From positions 62,001 to 126,000 of the forward strand of contig JAQWJE010000035.1 in NCBI GenBank assembly GCA_029248525.1: a stretch of DNA of 64,000 bases. The letters are read 5' to 3'. Made by a program: the position numbers and the translations under genes. The notes under the pieces were generated by a model. It did no database searches, had not been told where the DNA came from, and worked only from the letters and a program-made list of their open reading frames with translations. This document shows positions 18,336 to 27,888 of this stretch, piece after piece; position 1 is the stretch's first letter; every line of letters begins with the position of its first letter. Origin of the DNA: Candidatus Binatia bacterium. GTDB lineage: Bacteria; Desulfobacterota; Binatia; UBA12015.

Positions 18336-18803
18336 TTAATTCAGCTGAAGTTTTTGCAGCTGCTTGGGGCGAAGACGATCCTCGCATGCGGCTGCAAGGT
18401 AGCGAGCGCTTGGTTTTCCGGGCTCCACCGGCGAGCTTTTGGGCGCCATATGCACCTGAGAGGTCAGGGTCTCGCCGCGTTCACTCAGGACGGTATAGGA
18501 TTGGGTCTGAATACTGAGCGTTTCGCAATTGAAGCGGTAAATGGCACGGGTGCTGACTGCCTTCATGGCACGGGTAAATCCATCAGAAAGAGCTTGCTTC
18601 CGTGTGGCGTCATCCCATTTGACGTCGACCACGGCCTCCCTGACCGGCCCGTTATCGATGAGAACCAGAATGCGGTCTTCGGTCATCGGAATTGCAGCCC
18701 AGGCAGGCGCGTTCTCGGTCCCTCCAGCCTCCGGAAGTTCCTGACGAGTGCACCCTAAAGAAATCAAAGAGATAGCGAAAAAGATCCATCCAAAGTGCTT
18801 CAT
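18336..18803 (-). CDS. Hypothetical lipoprotein
   Basis: A 155-residue protein with a lipoprotein signal peptide ending SLISLGC (Cys18). The mature part holds one conserved-looking domain with two cysteines (RFNCE, AAACED) that could form a disulfide. No family recognised. It sits between lhr and the P450 gene on the same strand. The gap to the P450 start (18210-18335) shows nothing beyond the P450 ribosome-binding site. Confidence 0.7.
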   Translation of the reverse strand: MKHFGWIFFAISLISLGCTRQELPEAGGTENAPAWAAIPMTEDRILVLIDNGPVREAVVDVKWDDATRKQALSDGFTRAMKAVSTRAIYRFNCETLSIQTQSYTVLSERGETLTSQVHMAPKSSPVEPGKPSARYLAAACEDRLRPKQLQKLQLN

Positions 18804-18851
18804 TGAAGGTAAATAGCACATTTGCCGGGAGCGAATCGACCCCTTCCCTTG

Positions 18852-21800
18852 TCAGGCTTTTTGCAGGCGACTGCGGACCTCGCCGAGGTCGCCGCTGAAG
18901 AGGGGCACGCCGGATTTGTAGGCCGTTACGGTGGTGCTTTGTGGCGAAAGTCTGGTTCCGGGCGTGATGATTCCCGTAAGGTTGAGGGGGTCGGCGGCCG
19001 CAAGGACAATAATTTCATCAGGGTCGGGCGCATTGCGAACCGCTCGTATCCCGGCCACCGCTTCGGGGGTGGCGAACTGCTCGCCCTGAAATCCGGAGAC
19101 AAATCGACCGCCACGGATTTCGCCTCTGGCTTCGAGCCTACGCAAGGCTTGATGCAATTCTCGCCACGAAGGCAGCAAGCTCTCTCGAGAAAGAACCTCA
19201 CGGAAAACAACGCCCCAGCGCTGGAGTGCGAGTCGCGCCAGTTCCTCGATCCGGAGTTCCTCGGCTGCTGCCGAAGTTGATGCTTCCGGGGAGTTTCTCC
19301 CGAGACAGGCCCAGCGGCCGATGGGGAGGCCGCGCGTTCGGCCGCGGGGGCCGGGCATGCCCCGCAAGCGACGGTCGGGGCGTTTGCGTTCCTCTCTCGT
19401 CAAGAGCATGCGCAGTCCGGCGAAGCCATCTCCGGAAACCAGGCCGCGAGCCACCAATTCCCACAGGGCCTCCTCGGCGGCTGAGGGCAGGAGTCCCGTT
19501 GCGCGGGCAATGTCCGCCAGAAAAGAGGCCCCCTCTTCTTGCAGGAATTTGAGCGCATCCAGTGCCGCGGGGCTGACCCGCGGCGCTTCCGGGATTCCAC
19601 CGGGAGGAAGGATGGTGTGAAGGTCCTCGCGCAGGACCAGACCGAGCGGGGCACTGCGCGAGGGCGAGACGCGACGATGCGGTGATTTGGGATCACTTGT
19701 CGGTGGAGAAAAACGCCCCCAGGCAATGACGCCGCCCAGACAGAGCTCATCAAGAAATTTGGCTTTATAGTTGTCGACGCGCAGGGGCAGAACGGATTGC
19801 TCCCAGGCCGGAGCAGGTATTTCGAGCCCCTGTAGTTGGCGGACGATGGCGGCTGTACCTTCGCTTCCATGCAATCGTTTCTGGTCGCCGATATGTTGCC
19901 AGCGGAACAGAAAACGCATGAAGTCGGCCTGCGATACCGGCTCGATTTCGCGGCGTAATTTTCCGAGGGTATGTCGATGAATTCGTGCAAGCAGTCGCCT
20001 TTCGCACCATTCCTCGGTTTCCAGTTCGGGCGTGAAACGGCCCCTCAAGCAGACCCCCTCGGATTCCAGACGGGCGAGGGCGACGGTTACATCCGTGAGG
20101 GGAAGTCCGAGGAGTTCGCTGATTCCGACAGCGGTCACGGGTCCCAGCGATTCCAGCCATCCGCGCAGAGCCACCACAAGCGCATCGTCGCGGGACTCAG
20201 CCTGAGGACCGCCTTCGATGTCGGGGATCTCTGTCTCGAGAACCAGTTCCGGCATGGCCACCCGTGCCAGAGCAGCTCGTTCAGCAGCAATCAAAGCCCG
20301 AGTGGCCGGAACGAGGCCATTGGATACGGTCGCAAAACTGGCTCGTCCGGAGGCTACCAGTTCGGCGGCCCAATCCTGATGTTTTTCTGCGAGTTGCTCG
20401 GGCAGCCATACGAAGTCCAGGAGGGCGTCGTGAAGCTCTTCCACGTCGCGAATATCGGGCCACGCTTGCTCGCGAACAGCCTCGATCGCTTCGATGTCGA
20501 GTGCGCCCATCCCGCGAGCGAGTGAGTCGTCGGTGCGTCGCAAGGTGACGGCGCGCGCACGTCGTTCCTCAAGAGGTGCATCATCCAGAAACGCATAGGG
20601 GTTCGCATTCAAGATTTCGTGCGCCATTGGCGAAGGTGTGGGAGTTTCGATGGTATTCGTAATCACGTCACCCTTGCGAATATCGCGCAAGAGTTTCTGC
20701 AAACCCGCGGTATCCATGGCCTCGTGCAGGCAGTCCCCGATGGTCTCATTGACGAGAGGGTGATCGACCAGAGGGATGGGTCCGGCTCGGTTGTCCCCGC
20801 AACCTAGTTGGGCCGGAAAAACAGCGGCGAGAAGATCTTCAGCACGCATGCGCTGAAGATGAATGGGGACTTTCTTTCCACCAGATGATCGTGAAAGCGC
20901 CAGGGAGCGTGTTGCGTTCCAGCGCCAGCGGTTCGTAAAGAGCGGCGCCTGCAAGGCTGCTTGCACTAGATCTTTTTCGACACGGTCCGGGTGGACCATC
21001 TGGAAAATCGACGGGAGGGGAAAGCTGTGCTGCTCGCCGAGAGAAAGCACGATTCCGTCGTCGGTGGCTGCTGCCTGCAGTTCGAAATCAAAGCCCACGC
21101 AAAACCTTTTCCGCAGGGCGAGGCCAAAGGCACGATTGATGTCGCCGCCCAGAGGGCAGTGGATCACCAACTGCATTCCTCCACTTTCGTCAAAAAATCT
21201 TTCCGCAATTACGCGTTCGCAGGTTGGGACAGCCCCTAATATTTTTACGGTTTCGGAGATATAGTTGACGATTTGCTGGGCGCCGCCGCGATCGATCCCG
21301 CATTCTGCTGCCAACCAATCGAGCGCGGCTGTGGCGTCCTCGATTCGCCCAGCCACTTCTTCCCGAAGATCAGAGACAGCTTGTGACAGCTCTCGAGTCC
21401 TTGCGGGGGCTTCACCAAGCCAGAAGGGGATTGTCGGAGGGCTCTGGCCGGCATCCTCGACCCGAACCTTCCCCATTTCGACCCGCCGCACACGCCAGGA
21501 GTGGTTTCCCAGCAGGAAGATATCGCCACGGGTGCTGTCGATTGCGAAATCTTCATTGACTGTTCCGACGCGTGCCTCGGTGGGGTCTTCGATGACGTCG
21601 TAGTCACCGGTATCAGGAATGGCTCCGCCTCCCATGATGGCGCGCAGGCGGGCGCCGCGGCGCGGTCGCAGGATTTGGTGAACGCGATCAAAGTGCAGCA
21701 TGGCCGAACGACGCCCGCGTCGTGTCGAGAAGCCCTCGGCGAGCATTTCGAGAGTGTCGCCGAAGTCTTTCTCGGTGAGTTTCTGGTAAGGCGTTGCGCG

Positions 21801-23144
21801 ACGCATCAACTCGCGGAGGTCGGTGACCGAGATGTCTTCGTTGGCTACGGTAGCGACGATTTGTTGGGCGAGAATATCAAGGCTCGTTTCGGGAATCTGA
21901 ATCCTATCGAGTTCTCCTTGCCGGATGGCCCATACGGCGGCCGCCGTCTGCAGCATCTCGTCGCGCGTCAGGGGGAAGAAAATTCCTTTCGGGATCTGGC
22001 CCAACCAATGACCGGAGCGGCCAACCCTTTGCAGCAGCGTCGCGATGGCTCGGGGGGCACCCAAATGACAAACCAGATCGACATGCCCGACGTCGATGCC
22101 GAGCTCGAGAGAGGCGGTGGCCACCACAACCGGAACCGCCCCGCTTTTTAGTTTATCTTCGGCTTCCAGGCGAATCTTGCGGGCGAGACTCCCATGGTGG
22201 GCGACGACACGCTCGGCTCCGAGTCGCTCGCCGAGAGCATGAGCCACACGTTCGACGAGTCGGCGTGTATTAACGAAAACAATTGTCGTTTGATGTTGTT
22301 CCACAAGTGCAGCGATTCGGTCGTAGATTGCATCGCGCATCTCATGACTGGCTACAGACGAGAGCTCCAGATCGACCGTCTCCACAGAAAGATCCATGGC
22401 CCGCTTGTGTCCGGTATCGACGATCGTGCAGCGAGCCGCATCGTCTGGATCGAGTCCGTCGGTTCCGACAAACCAACGTGCAATTTGATCGATGGGTTTC
22501 TGGGTGGCGGACAGCCCGATGCGTTGGGGGCGGGTGCGCGCTGGGCTGGCAGGATCCTCCTCGGATGTGACGAGTCGATCCAGCCGCGCCAGGCTCAGTG
22601 CGAGGTGCGCGCCACGTTTGTCGCCGCAGATCGCGTGTACTTCATCGACAATCACCGACTCGACATGGCGAAGAATTTGTCTGCTTTTTACGGCTGTCAG
22701 AAGAATATAGAGGGATTCTGGAGTGGTGATCAGGATATGCGGTGGTTTGCGAAGCATGGCCTGCCGCTGGCTTGCAGGAGTGTCACCGCTTCGGACGGCG
22801 ACGCGGATATCGTCAAGTGAAAGGCCGGCCTCCTCCGCGCGCTGGCGGATGCCGGCCAAAGGCAGTTCCAGGTTTTTTCCAATATCGTTACCCAGTGCCT
22901 TGAGCGGAGAGACGTAGAGAACGCAGGTGCCCTCGGGGAGCCGGTTTTCCTGAGCTCGTCGGACCAAACCGTCGATCGCCGAGAGGAAGGCTGCCAGAGT
23001 TTTCCCCGAACCGGTGGGTGCCGCGATCAGGGTATCCTCGCCCCGGCCGATCGCTGCCCACCCGGCCTCCTGTGCTGGTGTAGCTCCCGCGAAGGCCTGA
23101 CGAAACCAGCCGGCGACCAGGGGGTCGAAGGGAAGAGCGTCCAT
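18852..23144 (-). CDS. lhr: Lhr-type superfamily 2 DNA helicase
   Basis: A 1430-residue large helicase-related protein. N-terminal helicase core: TPAQEAGW Q-motif region, Walker A APTGSGKT (~40-47), DEVH box, HHGSLARKIRLEAE and TASLELGIDVGHVDLVCH in domain 2, QRVGRSGH motif VI. The long C-terminal part with the WL-rich winged-helix region and Lhr C-terminal domain matches full-length Lhr (E. coli 1538). Lhr is a 3'-5' ATP-dependent helicase linked to DNA repair; full-length members are common in Actinobacteria and Proteobacteria. Confidence 0.93.
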   Translation of the reverse strand: MDALPFDPLVAGWFRQAFAGATPAQEAGWAAIGRGEDTLIAAPTGSGKTLAAFLSAIDGLVRRAQENRLPEGTCVLYVSPLKALGNDIGKNLELPLAGIRQRAEEAGLSLDDIRVAVRSGDTPASQRQAMLRKPPHILITTPESLYILLTAVKSRQILRHVESVIVDEVHAICGDKRGAHLALSLARLDRLVTSEEDPASPARTRPQRIGLSATQKPIDQIARWFVGTDGLDPDDAARCTIVDTGHKRAMDLSVETVDLELSSVASHEMRDAIYDRIAALVEQHQTTIVFVNTRRLVERVAHALGERLGAERVVAHHGSLARKIRLEAEDKLKSGAVPVVVATASLELGIDVGHVDLVCHLGAPRAIATLLQRVGRSGHWLGQIPKGIFFPLTRDEMLQTAAAVWAIRQGELDRIQIPETSLDILAQQIVATVANEDISVTDLRELMRRATPYQKLTEKDFGDTLEMLAEGFSTRRGRRSAMLHFDRVHQILRPRRGARLRAIMGGGAIPDTGDYDVIEDPTEARVGTVNEDFAIDSTRGDIFLLGNHSWRVRRVEMGKVRVEDAGQSPPTIPFWLGEAPARTRELSQAVSDLREEVAGRIEDATAALDWLAAECGIDRGGAQQIVNYISETVKILGAVPTCERVIAERFFDESGGMQLVIHCPLGGDINRAFGLALRKRFCVGFDFELQAAATDDGIVLSLGEQHSFPLPSIFQMVHPDRVEKDLVQAALQAPLFTNRWRWNATRSLALSRSSGGKKVPIHLQRMRAEDLLAAVFPAQLGCGDNRAGPIPLVDHPLVNETIGDCLHEAMDTAGLQKLLRDIRKGDVITNTIETPTPSPMAHEILNANPYAFLDDAPLEERRARAVTLRRTDDSLARGMGALDIEAIEAVREQAWPDIRDVEELHDALLDFVWLPEQLAEKHQDWAAELVASGRASFATVSNGLVPATRALIAAERAALARVAMPELVLETEIPDIEGGPQAESRDDALVVALRGWLESLGPVTAVGISELLGLPLTDVTVALARLESEGVCLRGRFTPELETEEWCERRLLARIHRHTLGKLRREIEPVSQADFMRFLFRWQHIGDQKRLHGSEGTAAIVRQLQGLEIPAPAWEQSVLPLRVDNYKAKFLDELCLGGVIAWGRFSPPTSDPKSPHRRVSPSRSAPLGLVLREDLHTILPPGGIPEAPRVSPAALDALKFLQEEGASFLADIARATGLLPSAAEEALWELVARGLVSGDGFAGLRMLLTREERKRPDRRLRGMPGPRGRTRGLPIGRWACLGRNSPEASTSAAAEELRIEELARLALQRWGVVFREVLSRESLLPSWRELHQALRRLEARGEIRGGRFVSGFQGEQFATPEAVAGIRAVRNAPDPDEIIVLAAADPLNLTGIITPGTRLSPQSTTVTAYKSGVPLFSGDLGEVRSRLQKA

Positions 23145-23216
23145 CTTTCAATCGTCTATCGACCCACCCCTCAGGTCAATGGGGAGGATCGATATCGGAG
23201 TGAAAATGAAGGATGG

Positions 23217-24335
23217 TCAGCGGTCGAGGACGTCGGCAGCGATCAACTCTTCGAGATAGGGGGTGTCCCACCAAGAGAGTTGGAGTGCCTTGGCCCGACG
23301 GAAATACATCTGGATATCGTATTCGATGGTGAAGCCGACGCCGCCCCAGATCTGCTCGCACTGGCGAGTGGTTTCTCGATAGGTTTCGGCACAGAACAAC
23401 TTGGCCATCGGCGCGAATCGCTCAATCGAGCGACCCATGGCACGGTTCCAGGCCGCTTCCTGAGCCAGAACCCGGCCCCCTTCGATCGTTGTGGAACAGT
23501 CGGCCATATAATGAGCCAAAGATTGGAAGGCACCAAGCGGCTTGTCGAATTGCTCTCGGATTTTCGAGTATTCGACCGTGATCTCCAGAGCCTTGCTGGC
23601 GCCTCCGATGGCCTGCGCTGCGAGCAGGGTGATCCCGTCGAGCATGACCTTGTGCCAGGTTTGCCAACCCGATCCGGGCTCACCAATGCGCGCGTCGCCC
23701 GAGACTCGGACATCGCGGAACTCGAGGAAGTATTGCGGATCTCTGCCCTGAGAGAGAACTTGCTTCATCTCGATGCCCTCGGCTCGGGCATCCACGAGGA
23801 AGAGATCGACCCCGGCATCCGTCCGCGCCAGGACGATAAGTTTGTCGGCGGAACTGGCGTAAGCAACGTGGCGTTTGTCTCCGTTCAAAACAAAGTCAGA
23901 CCCATCGGCAACTGCCGGCATCTGCACGCCGATTTCACCGTATCCCCGCTCGGGTTCGATCCAGGCGGCCGTCACGACAGAGCTGCCCGAGGCAATCTGG
24001 GGAAGGAGGGAAGACTTTTGTTCCTCGGAGCCAGCCTCGAGAATCACCCCGGCGCTGAGGACCGAGCTGACGAAATGAGGAGAAGGTGTCAGGTGGTAGC
24101 CGAGCTCCTCGTAAAGCAGACCTGCCTCGATGAGGCTCTGGCCTGCCCCGCCATAGGCTTCGGGAATGGTCAGGCCGACAAGTCCGAGCTCGGACATTTT
24201 CTGCCAAAGGGAATCTGTGTACCCCTTGGGATCATCTTCCAGCTTGCGGACAATTTCCGTAGACGACTCATCATCGAGAAGATTTCTCGTCATGTCTTTC
24301 AGCAGTACTTGTTCTTCTGTCAGTTCCAGTTCCAT
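23217..24335 (-). CDS. Acyl-CoA dehydrogenase family protein
   Basis: A 372-residue flavoprotein with the acyl-CoA dehydrogenase three-domain layout: helical N-terminus, beta domain, and C-terminal helices with REQFDKPLGAFQSLAHYMAD and QIWGGVGFTIEYDIQMYFRR. It is the last gene of the catabolic operon. With the other dehydrogenase (26569-27750) it may form an alpha2beta2 enzyme like the FadE28-FadE29 type of steroid catabolism, where two different half-size subunits share active sites. That pairing is inference from the gene set. Confidence 0.88.
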   Translation of the reverse strand: MELELTEEQVLLKDMTRNLLDDESSTEIVRKLEDDPKGYTDSLWQKMSELGLVGLTIPEAYGGAGQSLIEAGLLYEELGYHLTPSPHFVSSVLSAGVILEAGSEEQKSSLLPQIASGSSVVTAAWIEPERGYGEIGVQMPAVADGSDFVLNGDKRHVAYASSADKLIVLARTDAGVDLFLVDARAEGIEMKQVLSQGRDPQYFLEFRDVRVSGDARIGEPGSGWQTWHKVMLDGITLLAAQAIGGASKALEITVEYSKIREQFDKPLGAFQSLAHYMADCSTTIEGGRVLAQEAAWNRAMGRSIERFAPMAKLFCAETYRETTRQCEQIWGGVGFTIEYDIQMYFRRAKALQLSWWDTPYLEELIAADVLDR

Positions 24336-24384
24336 CGAATTTCCCTCGTGCCAACTTGTTTCGCGATACGCGGATGCGTGCGCT

Positions 24385-24861
24385 TCAGGGTTTCCAATCG
24401 GCGCCGGAGCGCTTCCAGGGATTGTCCGACCCGTCGGTCGGGATCGCGATACTCGCTTCGCAGGTGGTGGTGATTTTTTCGCCGACTTTCAAGACGACGG
24501 CGACATCGGCCCACCCGCAGCCCGTGTCGTCGGTTCGCACTTCCTGCACCTGACCAACAAAAGTCATGCGGTCGTCGGGGAAGACCGAGTCCTTCATGCG
24601 GAATTTGATTCGTCCGAGGCGACCGCGCGGTCCGGTCCAGTCTGTCAGGTAGCGCTCGAAATAAGCTGCATTATGAGGCGTGTTCACAAATACGTGTTTG
24701 GTGCCGTTGCGCTCGACCGCGAAATCCTTGTCGTGATGCATGGGGCGCCAGTCGCGTGTCGCGAGCGCCCCGAGAACGACATTGGTCACCGAAACGTCGA
24801 TATCCAGTTGGGGCAAAGACTGCCCCTTTTTCAAATCTTTCAGGAGAATGTCCGCTGACAT
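24385..24861 (-). CDS. MaoC-like hot-dog dehydratase subunit
   Basis: A 158-residue hot-dog protein related to MaoC enoyl-CoA hydratases. The motif ATRDWRPMHHDKDFA (~33-48) replaces the usual D..P.H hydratase motif and keeps a His for catalysis. It lies 3 bases after the partner dehydratase gene and would form a heteromer with it, as ChsH1-ChsH2 do in cholesterol side-chain degradation. It would hydrate a 2-enoyl-CoA made by the dehydrogenases. Confidence 0.82.
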   Translation of the reverse strand: MSADILLKDLKKGQSLPQLDIDVSVTNVVLGALATRDWRPMHHDKDFAVERNGTKHVFVNTPHNAAYFERYLTDWTGPRGRLGRIKFRMKDSVFPDDRMTFVGQVQEVRTDDTGCGWADVAVVLKVGEKITTTCEASIAIPTDGSDNPWKRSGADWKP

Positions 24862-24864
24862 GGT

Positions 24865-25371
24865 TCAGCTCCTTTTGTAGCCAAAGCCCGTATAGAGCTC
24901 TTTGCCGACGTGTTCGCCATTCTGGTTTTCGTAGACGATCTCGATTTCCCAGAAACGGCCTGTGCCAAGCTTTGTCGTTTTGAAGTCACTGACCGAATTG
25001 ACCACTTGGTAAGTCTTGAGCCGATCACCGACCCGCACAGGTACCCCGAAAATAATCGTATTGTCTGTCATGACAGCCTCGGGCAAGTCCAGCTTGTCCT
25101 TGAGGTCGAAGTGCGACTGCATCGGTTTGCCCTCTTCCTTGCGGTAGGGAGCCCAGAAATGAGGACGGAACCAAACCGAAATCATGCTGGGGGGGGCGAT
25201 GAAGCCGTCGGTCAGCTCCCGGGCCGTTGCTTCGTCCCAGAATAGAGGGTTGCCATTCTCGACGGAGGCACAGCTGGAAAAGATATAGCCTCGCTCCACG
25301 TCGAACTCTCCCACTTCCGGGTAGAGCTTTTGTCCAATCATATCCTTTACGTCAGCAGGTAGTTCCGACAT
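24865..25371 (-). CDS. FAS1-like / MaoC N-terminal dehydratase partner subunit
   Basis: A 168-residue protein of the MaoC_dehydrat_N (FAS1-like dehydratase) type: starts with SELPADVKDMIGQK, has ENGNPLFWDEATARE and a C-terminal hot-dog strand set. In two-subunit hydratases this subunit shapes the substrate pocket while the other brings the catalytic residues. Adjacent MaoC gene is 3 bases downstream. There is no DUF35 extension, unlike mycobacterial ChsH2. Confidence 0.8.
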   Translation of the reverse strand: MSELPADVKDMIGQKLYPEVGEFDVERGYIFSSCASVENGNPLFWDEATARELTDGFIAPPSMISVWFRPHFWAPYRKEEGKPMQSHFDLKDKLDLPEAVMTDNTIIFGVPVRVGDRLKTYQVVNSVSDFKTTKLGTGRFWEIEIVYENQNGEHVGKELYTGFGYKRS

Positions 25372-25391
25372 GGGAATCCTTTCGGTGCGTT

Positions 25392-26564
25392 TCAGCCAAT
25401 AATGCCGCGCTCGCGCAGGTCCTTGATTTTGCTCTCGGCAAATCCGATCTCGGTCAGCAAAGCATCAGTATTGGTCAGGCTCCAGTCCGGGACCCGAATG
25501 GGCCCGTCAGGGCGGTCCATGCCGGCAAGAACGGGGGCCAGTTGGCGAAAAGAGCCTTCCGTCGGATGCTCGGCCTGCACAAAAGCTTCTCGTTCCTGAA
25601 ATTGAGGGTCTTCCACCAGTTCGTTGATCTCGTAGACGGGCGCTGTACAGGTGTCCGATGCGGGAAGCTCCGCGCACCAGTCATCCCTGTCGCGTGTGGC
25701 AAAGACTCGCGCGAAATCAGCGCGCATTTCATTCTGAGCTTCATCTCGGTACTGGTCCTCAGCCCATTTTTCGAGGTCGAGGAGAGCGAGAAGATTGCGA
25801 AAAAATTGGCCTTCGATTGCGCCGACCGAAATCCACTTTCCATCGGCACAAGCATAGGTGTCGTAACAGGCGTAGCGGCCGGTCAGAACATCGTGTCCGG
25901 GTCCGGGGTTTTCTCCGGTGGCAAGGTGCTGGTCTACATAGAGTGAGGTTAACCAGAGGACGCCGTCGGCCACGGCCACATCGAGGAATTCGCCCTCGCC
26001 GGTTTGTGCCCGTCGGAGGAGAGCTGCCATGATCGCCATCGCGGCATGCATTCCACCTGCGGCGCTGTCGGCGACCGTGGCTCCGGGAATGGGGGGGCCT
26101 CCGTCACCGCGCCGGTTGCTGGTATGCAGATAACCACCGCTGGCGAGGTAGTTGAGGTCATGACCCGCCTGACGTGCGGCCGGCCCGGACTGACCAAATC
26201 CGCTCGTGGCACAGAGGATCACTTGAGGATTTGTTTTTTGGAGGTCCTCGAAAGCGAGACCGAGTTTTTTCATGACCCCGGGGCGGTAGCTCTCGATGAC
26301 AACGTCGGCTTTGGCGACAAGTGCGAGAAATGCCGCCTTGCCGTCGGGAGCTTTCAGGTCGATCCGGGTTTGCTCCATGCCGCGATTTGCCGAGTAGCTC
26401 CAAAAGGCAGGTTGCGTCTGCAACGCCATCTTGGAAGGCGGCACCCCCACCTTTATGACTCGAGCGCCATAATCCGAAAGCACCCGCGCGCAGCGCGTTG
26501 CCGGACCGACGGTCGAGAGGTCAAGGATGGTGACTCCGTGCAGCGCTGCGGGGCGGGTGGACAA
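25392..26564 (-). CDS. CaiB/BaiF-type (class III) CoA-transferase
   Basis: A ~390-residue CoA-transferase or racemase of the CaiB/Frc/AMACR family: VTILDLSTVGPATRCARVLSD near the N-terminus, NRGMEQTRIDLK, the family glycine motif GFGQSGP, and LLRRAQTGEGEFLDVAV. It moves CoA between acids or racemises a 2-methylacyl-CoA (AMACR-like), which would suit branched steroid side chains. The start is uncertain: TTG at 26564 lies 4 bases after the preceding stop; a GTG at 26639 would overlap that gene by 70 bases and adds a non-conserved stretch. Confidence 0.85.
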   Translation of the reverse strand: MSTRPAALHGVTILDLSTVGPATRCARVLSDYGARVIKVGVPPSKMALQTQPAFWSYSANRGMEQTRIDLKAPDGKAAFLALVAKADVVIESYRPGVMKKLGLAFEDLQKTNPQVILCATSGFGQSGPAARQAGHDLNYLASGGYLHTSNRRGDGGPPIPGATVADSAAGGMHAAMAIMAALLRRAQTGEGEFLDVAVADGVLWLTSLYVDQHLATGENPGPGHDVLTGRYACYDTYACADGKWISVGAIEGQFFRNLLALLDLEKWAEDQYRDEAQNEMRADFARVFATRDRDDWCAELPASDTCTAPVYEINELVEDPQFQEREAFVQAEHPTEGSFRQLAPVLAGMDRPDGPIRVPDWSLTNTDALLTEIGFAESKIKDLRERGIIG

Positions 26565-26568
26565 CGTT

Positions 26569-27750
26569 CTAGAAGTTCTTCGGAAGTCCGAGTTCGCGCC
26601 TGGCGATGATGTTTTTCTGAATCTCGGATGAACCCCCACCGACGGTTTCGTTCACGGTGGCCCGATAGGCGCCCTCGAACCGACCGCGCAGGGGTGCCTC
26701 GTCCTGTCCCTCCATGATGGTGCCATCGGCGCCCGTGATGTCGAGAGCCTCGCGGCAGACGCGCTGGGAGAGGGAGGTGGTGAATAATTTGTACTGCGAA
26801 GACTGGATGGTCGGGGGTTTGCCGCCGGACTTGGCCGCGCACACGAAACGAGTGCTCAAGCCCTTTGCTACGGCCGTATCGGTGACGATATTGGCAATCC
26901 GTCGCCGAATATTCGGGTCATCCTTGAGGGGCTGGTCGTCGCGCTTGGCCTCCTTGACCCAATCGACCAGAACCCGAGTGCGATCGGCGATTGGCGAGAG
27001 GGTGAACATGGTGAAACGTTCAAGGTCGAGAGCCTCGGAGATCATCTGGAAGCCACGGCCACGTTCTCCGACCAAATACTCGTCCGGTACGAAAACGTCG
27101 GTGAAGAAAACCTGATTGGTCGTGTCCTTGCCGATGGTCGGCAAGCTCTGGACTTCGAGTCCCGGGTTGTCCATCGGGATCATGAACAAACTGATACCTT
27201 GGTGCTTGGGTTTGTCCGGATCGGTTCGGGCTCCCACCCAATACCAGTCGGCGAAGTGGGCCGACGTGGTCCACATCTTCTGTCCGTTCAGAATCCAGCC
27301 GTCCCCGACTTTCTCGGCTTTGAGCTGCATATTACCGGCATCGGATCCCGCCTGGGGCTCCGAATAACCGACGGCGAACTCAACATCGGCCGAGAGGATT
27401 TTCGGCAGGAACTCTTCTTTGAGGTAGGTACTGCCATGCCGGATCAGGGTCTTTCCGATGATGCCGACGCCCTTGCCGATTTGTGGTGCCGCGTGCCGCG
27501 AGAGAGCTTCGTTCAGGATGAACTCGTAGACGCCCTCAATTTCCTTGCCGCCATACTCCTTGGGCCAGGACATCCCCAACCACCCTTTGGTGGCCAGTTT
27601 TTTCATGAAGTCTCGTCGTTCGGGTGAGTCGGCTAGCTGGGAGAAATTCTCGCGATGTGGATCCATCACCACGGGGTCGTGGTTTTCGACCAGCCATTGT
27701 TCGACTTCGCTCGCGAATTTTTGCTCTTGGGGGGAAAAATCAAAGTCCAC
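26569..27750 (-). CDS. Acyl-CoA dehydrogenase (FadE-like), first gene of operon
   Basis: A 393-residue acyl-CoA dehydrogenase: GYSEPQAGSDAGNMQ (substrate/flavin loop), MWTTSAHFADWYWVGART, and the C-terminal SSEIQKNIIARRELGLP. GTG start at 27750 follows AGGAAG at 5 bases. At the site of the catalytic glutamate of medium-chain enzymes (YEGTSQIQ) it has VGGGSSEIQ, so the catalytic base must lie elsewhere, as in heteromeric steroid dehydrogenases. It heads the operon dehydrogenase - CoA-transferase - dehydratase pair - dehydrogenase. Confidence 0.9.
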   Translation of the reverse strand: MDFDFSPQEQKFASEVEQWLVENHDPVVMDPHRENFSQLADSPERRDFMKKLATKGWLGMSWPKEYGGKEIEGVYEFILNEALSRHAAPQIGKGVGIIGKTLIRHGSTYLKEEFLPKILSADVEFAVGYSEPQAGSDAGNMQLKAEKVGDGWILNGQKMWTTSAHFADWYWVGARTDPDKPKHQGISLFMIPMDNPGLEVQSLPTIGKDTTNQVFFTDVFVPDEYLVGERGRGFQMISEALDLERFTMFTLSPIADRTRVLVDWVKEAKRDDQPLKDDPNIRRRIANIVTDTAVAKGLSTRFVCAAKSGGKPPTIQSSQYKLFTTSLSQRVCREALDITGADGTIMEGQDEAPLRGRFEGAYRATVNETVGGGSSEIQKNIIARRELGLPKNF

Positions 27751-27819
27751 AGGAACTTCCTTTCAGGGAGAATGCCAGCCGGAACGCACCGGAACAGCAC
27801 CCCGAATTCTACACAGTGA

Positions 27820-27827
27820 ACACGTGT
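27820..27827. promoter_or_regulatory. Palindrome upstream of the catabolic operon
   Basis: ACACGTGT, an 8-base palindrome within the AT-richer stretch 27805-27845, lies about 70 bases before the first gene of the acyl-CoA operon. It could belong to an operator of a TetR-type regulator, but no regulator is encoded nearby. The 184-base gap 27751-27934 otherwise holds the inverted repeat listed next. Confidence 0.25.
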
Positions 27828-27888
27828 CTTGCAAGTGAGTATCGCCGCGCCCTGCCTGCCTCGGGAGCAGTTTTCAGGAGGTTTTGCT

